Assembly: GCF_048771995.1 (NCBI RefSeq)
Contig: NC_133024.1
Coordinates: 42,198,001-42,262,000 of the forward strand
Direction of reading: 5' to 3'
Source: Taeniopygia guttata
Lineage: Eukaryota > Chordata > Aves > Passeriformes > Estrildidae
DNA length: 64,000 nucleotides
Below, one piece after another: positions 63,660 to 64,000 of the stretch. The notes beneath the pieces are model-generated. The model saw nothing but the letters and a program-made list of their open reading frames with translations, was not told the origin of the DNA and ran no database searches. Position 1 is the first letter of the stretch, and every line of letters begins with the position of its first letter. Both the position numbers and the translations under genes were made by a program.

Positions 63660-63683
63660 TATTTATACTAATTAGTATAAATA
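63660..63683. repeat. 24-bp perfect palindrome
   Basis: A self-complementary stretch centred on ACTAATTAGT, with arms TATTTAT/ATAAATA. It is AT-rich and so may be chance, but 24 bp without a mismatch is long. Confidence 0.9.
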
Positions 63684-64000
63684 TTAAAATAATTGCCATA
63701 ACCATATAGAAGAAAAAGACCATGTCTGCAGAAACAGTTATTGAGCCAAATACAGAAAGTAGAAAAGGGCAAAGGGACAGAAATTAAGATTTTTTTTCTA
63801 ATTAATTCATCCGTTTCTGATAGGAACACCAGCACAGCAAATGCATGGTCTCACTTTGAAGTTTCCAAGGGGGAAAAAAAGGAAAGATGAACCCTTTGTG
63901 TGTTGGGCTGACCAGCTCATCCCTTGGCTGCTGAGAACAGCCCCAGTCACTGCCTGGGAAAAGCTCTGCAGAGTGAAATCAATATAAGAGGTTGAACAAA

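Larger units (their letters stand above)
46800..64000. other. Gene-poor intergenic region downstream of AASDHPPT
   Basis: No gene could be supported over 17 kb. Short open frames are scattered at the density expected by chance. Known synteny places a long interval before GUCY1A2. Recognised items are a 35-bp imperfect duplication (54372-54441), a TTTTA-type repeat (about 55909-55942), a 3 x 33-bp tandem repeat (59110-59208), a 24-bp palindrome (63660-63683), and two weak exon candidates on the minus strand. GC-richer patches near 51.2, 58.2-58.7 and 60.3-60.9 kb were not identified. Confidence 0.7.

Noticed and set aside
1-64000. Search for CRISPR arrays, operons, tRNA/rRNA genes, phage or defence systems
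   Set aside because: The window is vertebrate chromosomal DNA with introns and LINE/LTR debris, and nothing of these types was seen.

Overview
The window is vertebrate nuclear DNA, most likely from a bird. It has intron-rich genes with GT-AG junctions, two CpG islands in an AT-rich background, degenerate CR1-type LINE fragments ending in the avian ATTCTATGA-like tail, and fragments of a common avian endogenous-retrovirus LTR. There are no operons, bacterial genes, CRISPR arrays or recognisable tRNA/rRNA genes. The gene order matches the vertebrate MSANTD4 - KBTBD3 - AASDHPPT block (human 11q22.3), which is followed by a gene-poor interval.

Layout: positions 1-120 hold an LTR fragment. A CpG island at about 1.03-2.05 kb carries a perfect minus-strand splice donor and four inverted CCAAT boxes. 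It is probably the first exon and promoter of a minus-strand gene whose coding part lies left of the window; synteny suggests MSANTD4. KBTBD3 is on the minus strand, with coding exons at 11304-11527 and 6925-8545 (614 aa). Its long 5' intron runs toward a second CpG island at about 19.05-20.1 kb. That island is a head-to-head promoter shared with AASDHPPT on the plus strand, whose six coding exons lie between 19955 and 46333 (296 aa; junctions and phases all resolve). Its polyadenylation signals are at 46754-46763. From about 46.8 kb to the end I see no convincing gene, only AT-rich intergenic DNA with small repeats and two weak exon-like candidates (54.1-53.9 kb and 63.6-63.4 kb, both minus strand).

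The genes: KBTBD3 is a BTB-BACK-Kelch protein of the Cullin-3 adaptor type. AASDHPPT is the cytosolic phosphopantetheinyl transferase that activates carrier-protein domains such as those of fatty acid synthase. They appear to share a promoter, but nothing in the sequence shows a shared pathway.

I found no clear novel system. The items most worth a second look are a 71-nt open cassette-like exon in AASDHPPT intron 2, a plus-strand donor inside the bidirectional promoter, a membrane-protein-like candidate exon at 63.5 kb, a 114-nt G/T-only tract, a 3 x 33-bp tandem repeat, and several long perfect palindromes.
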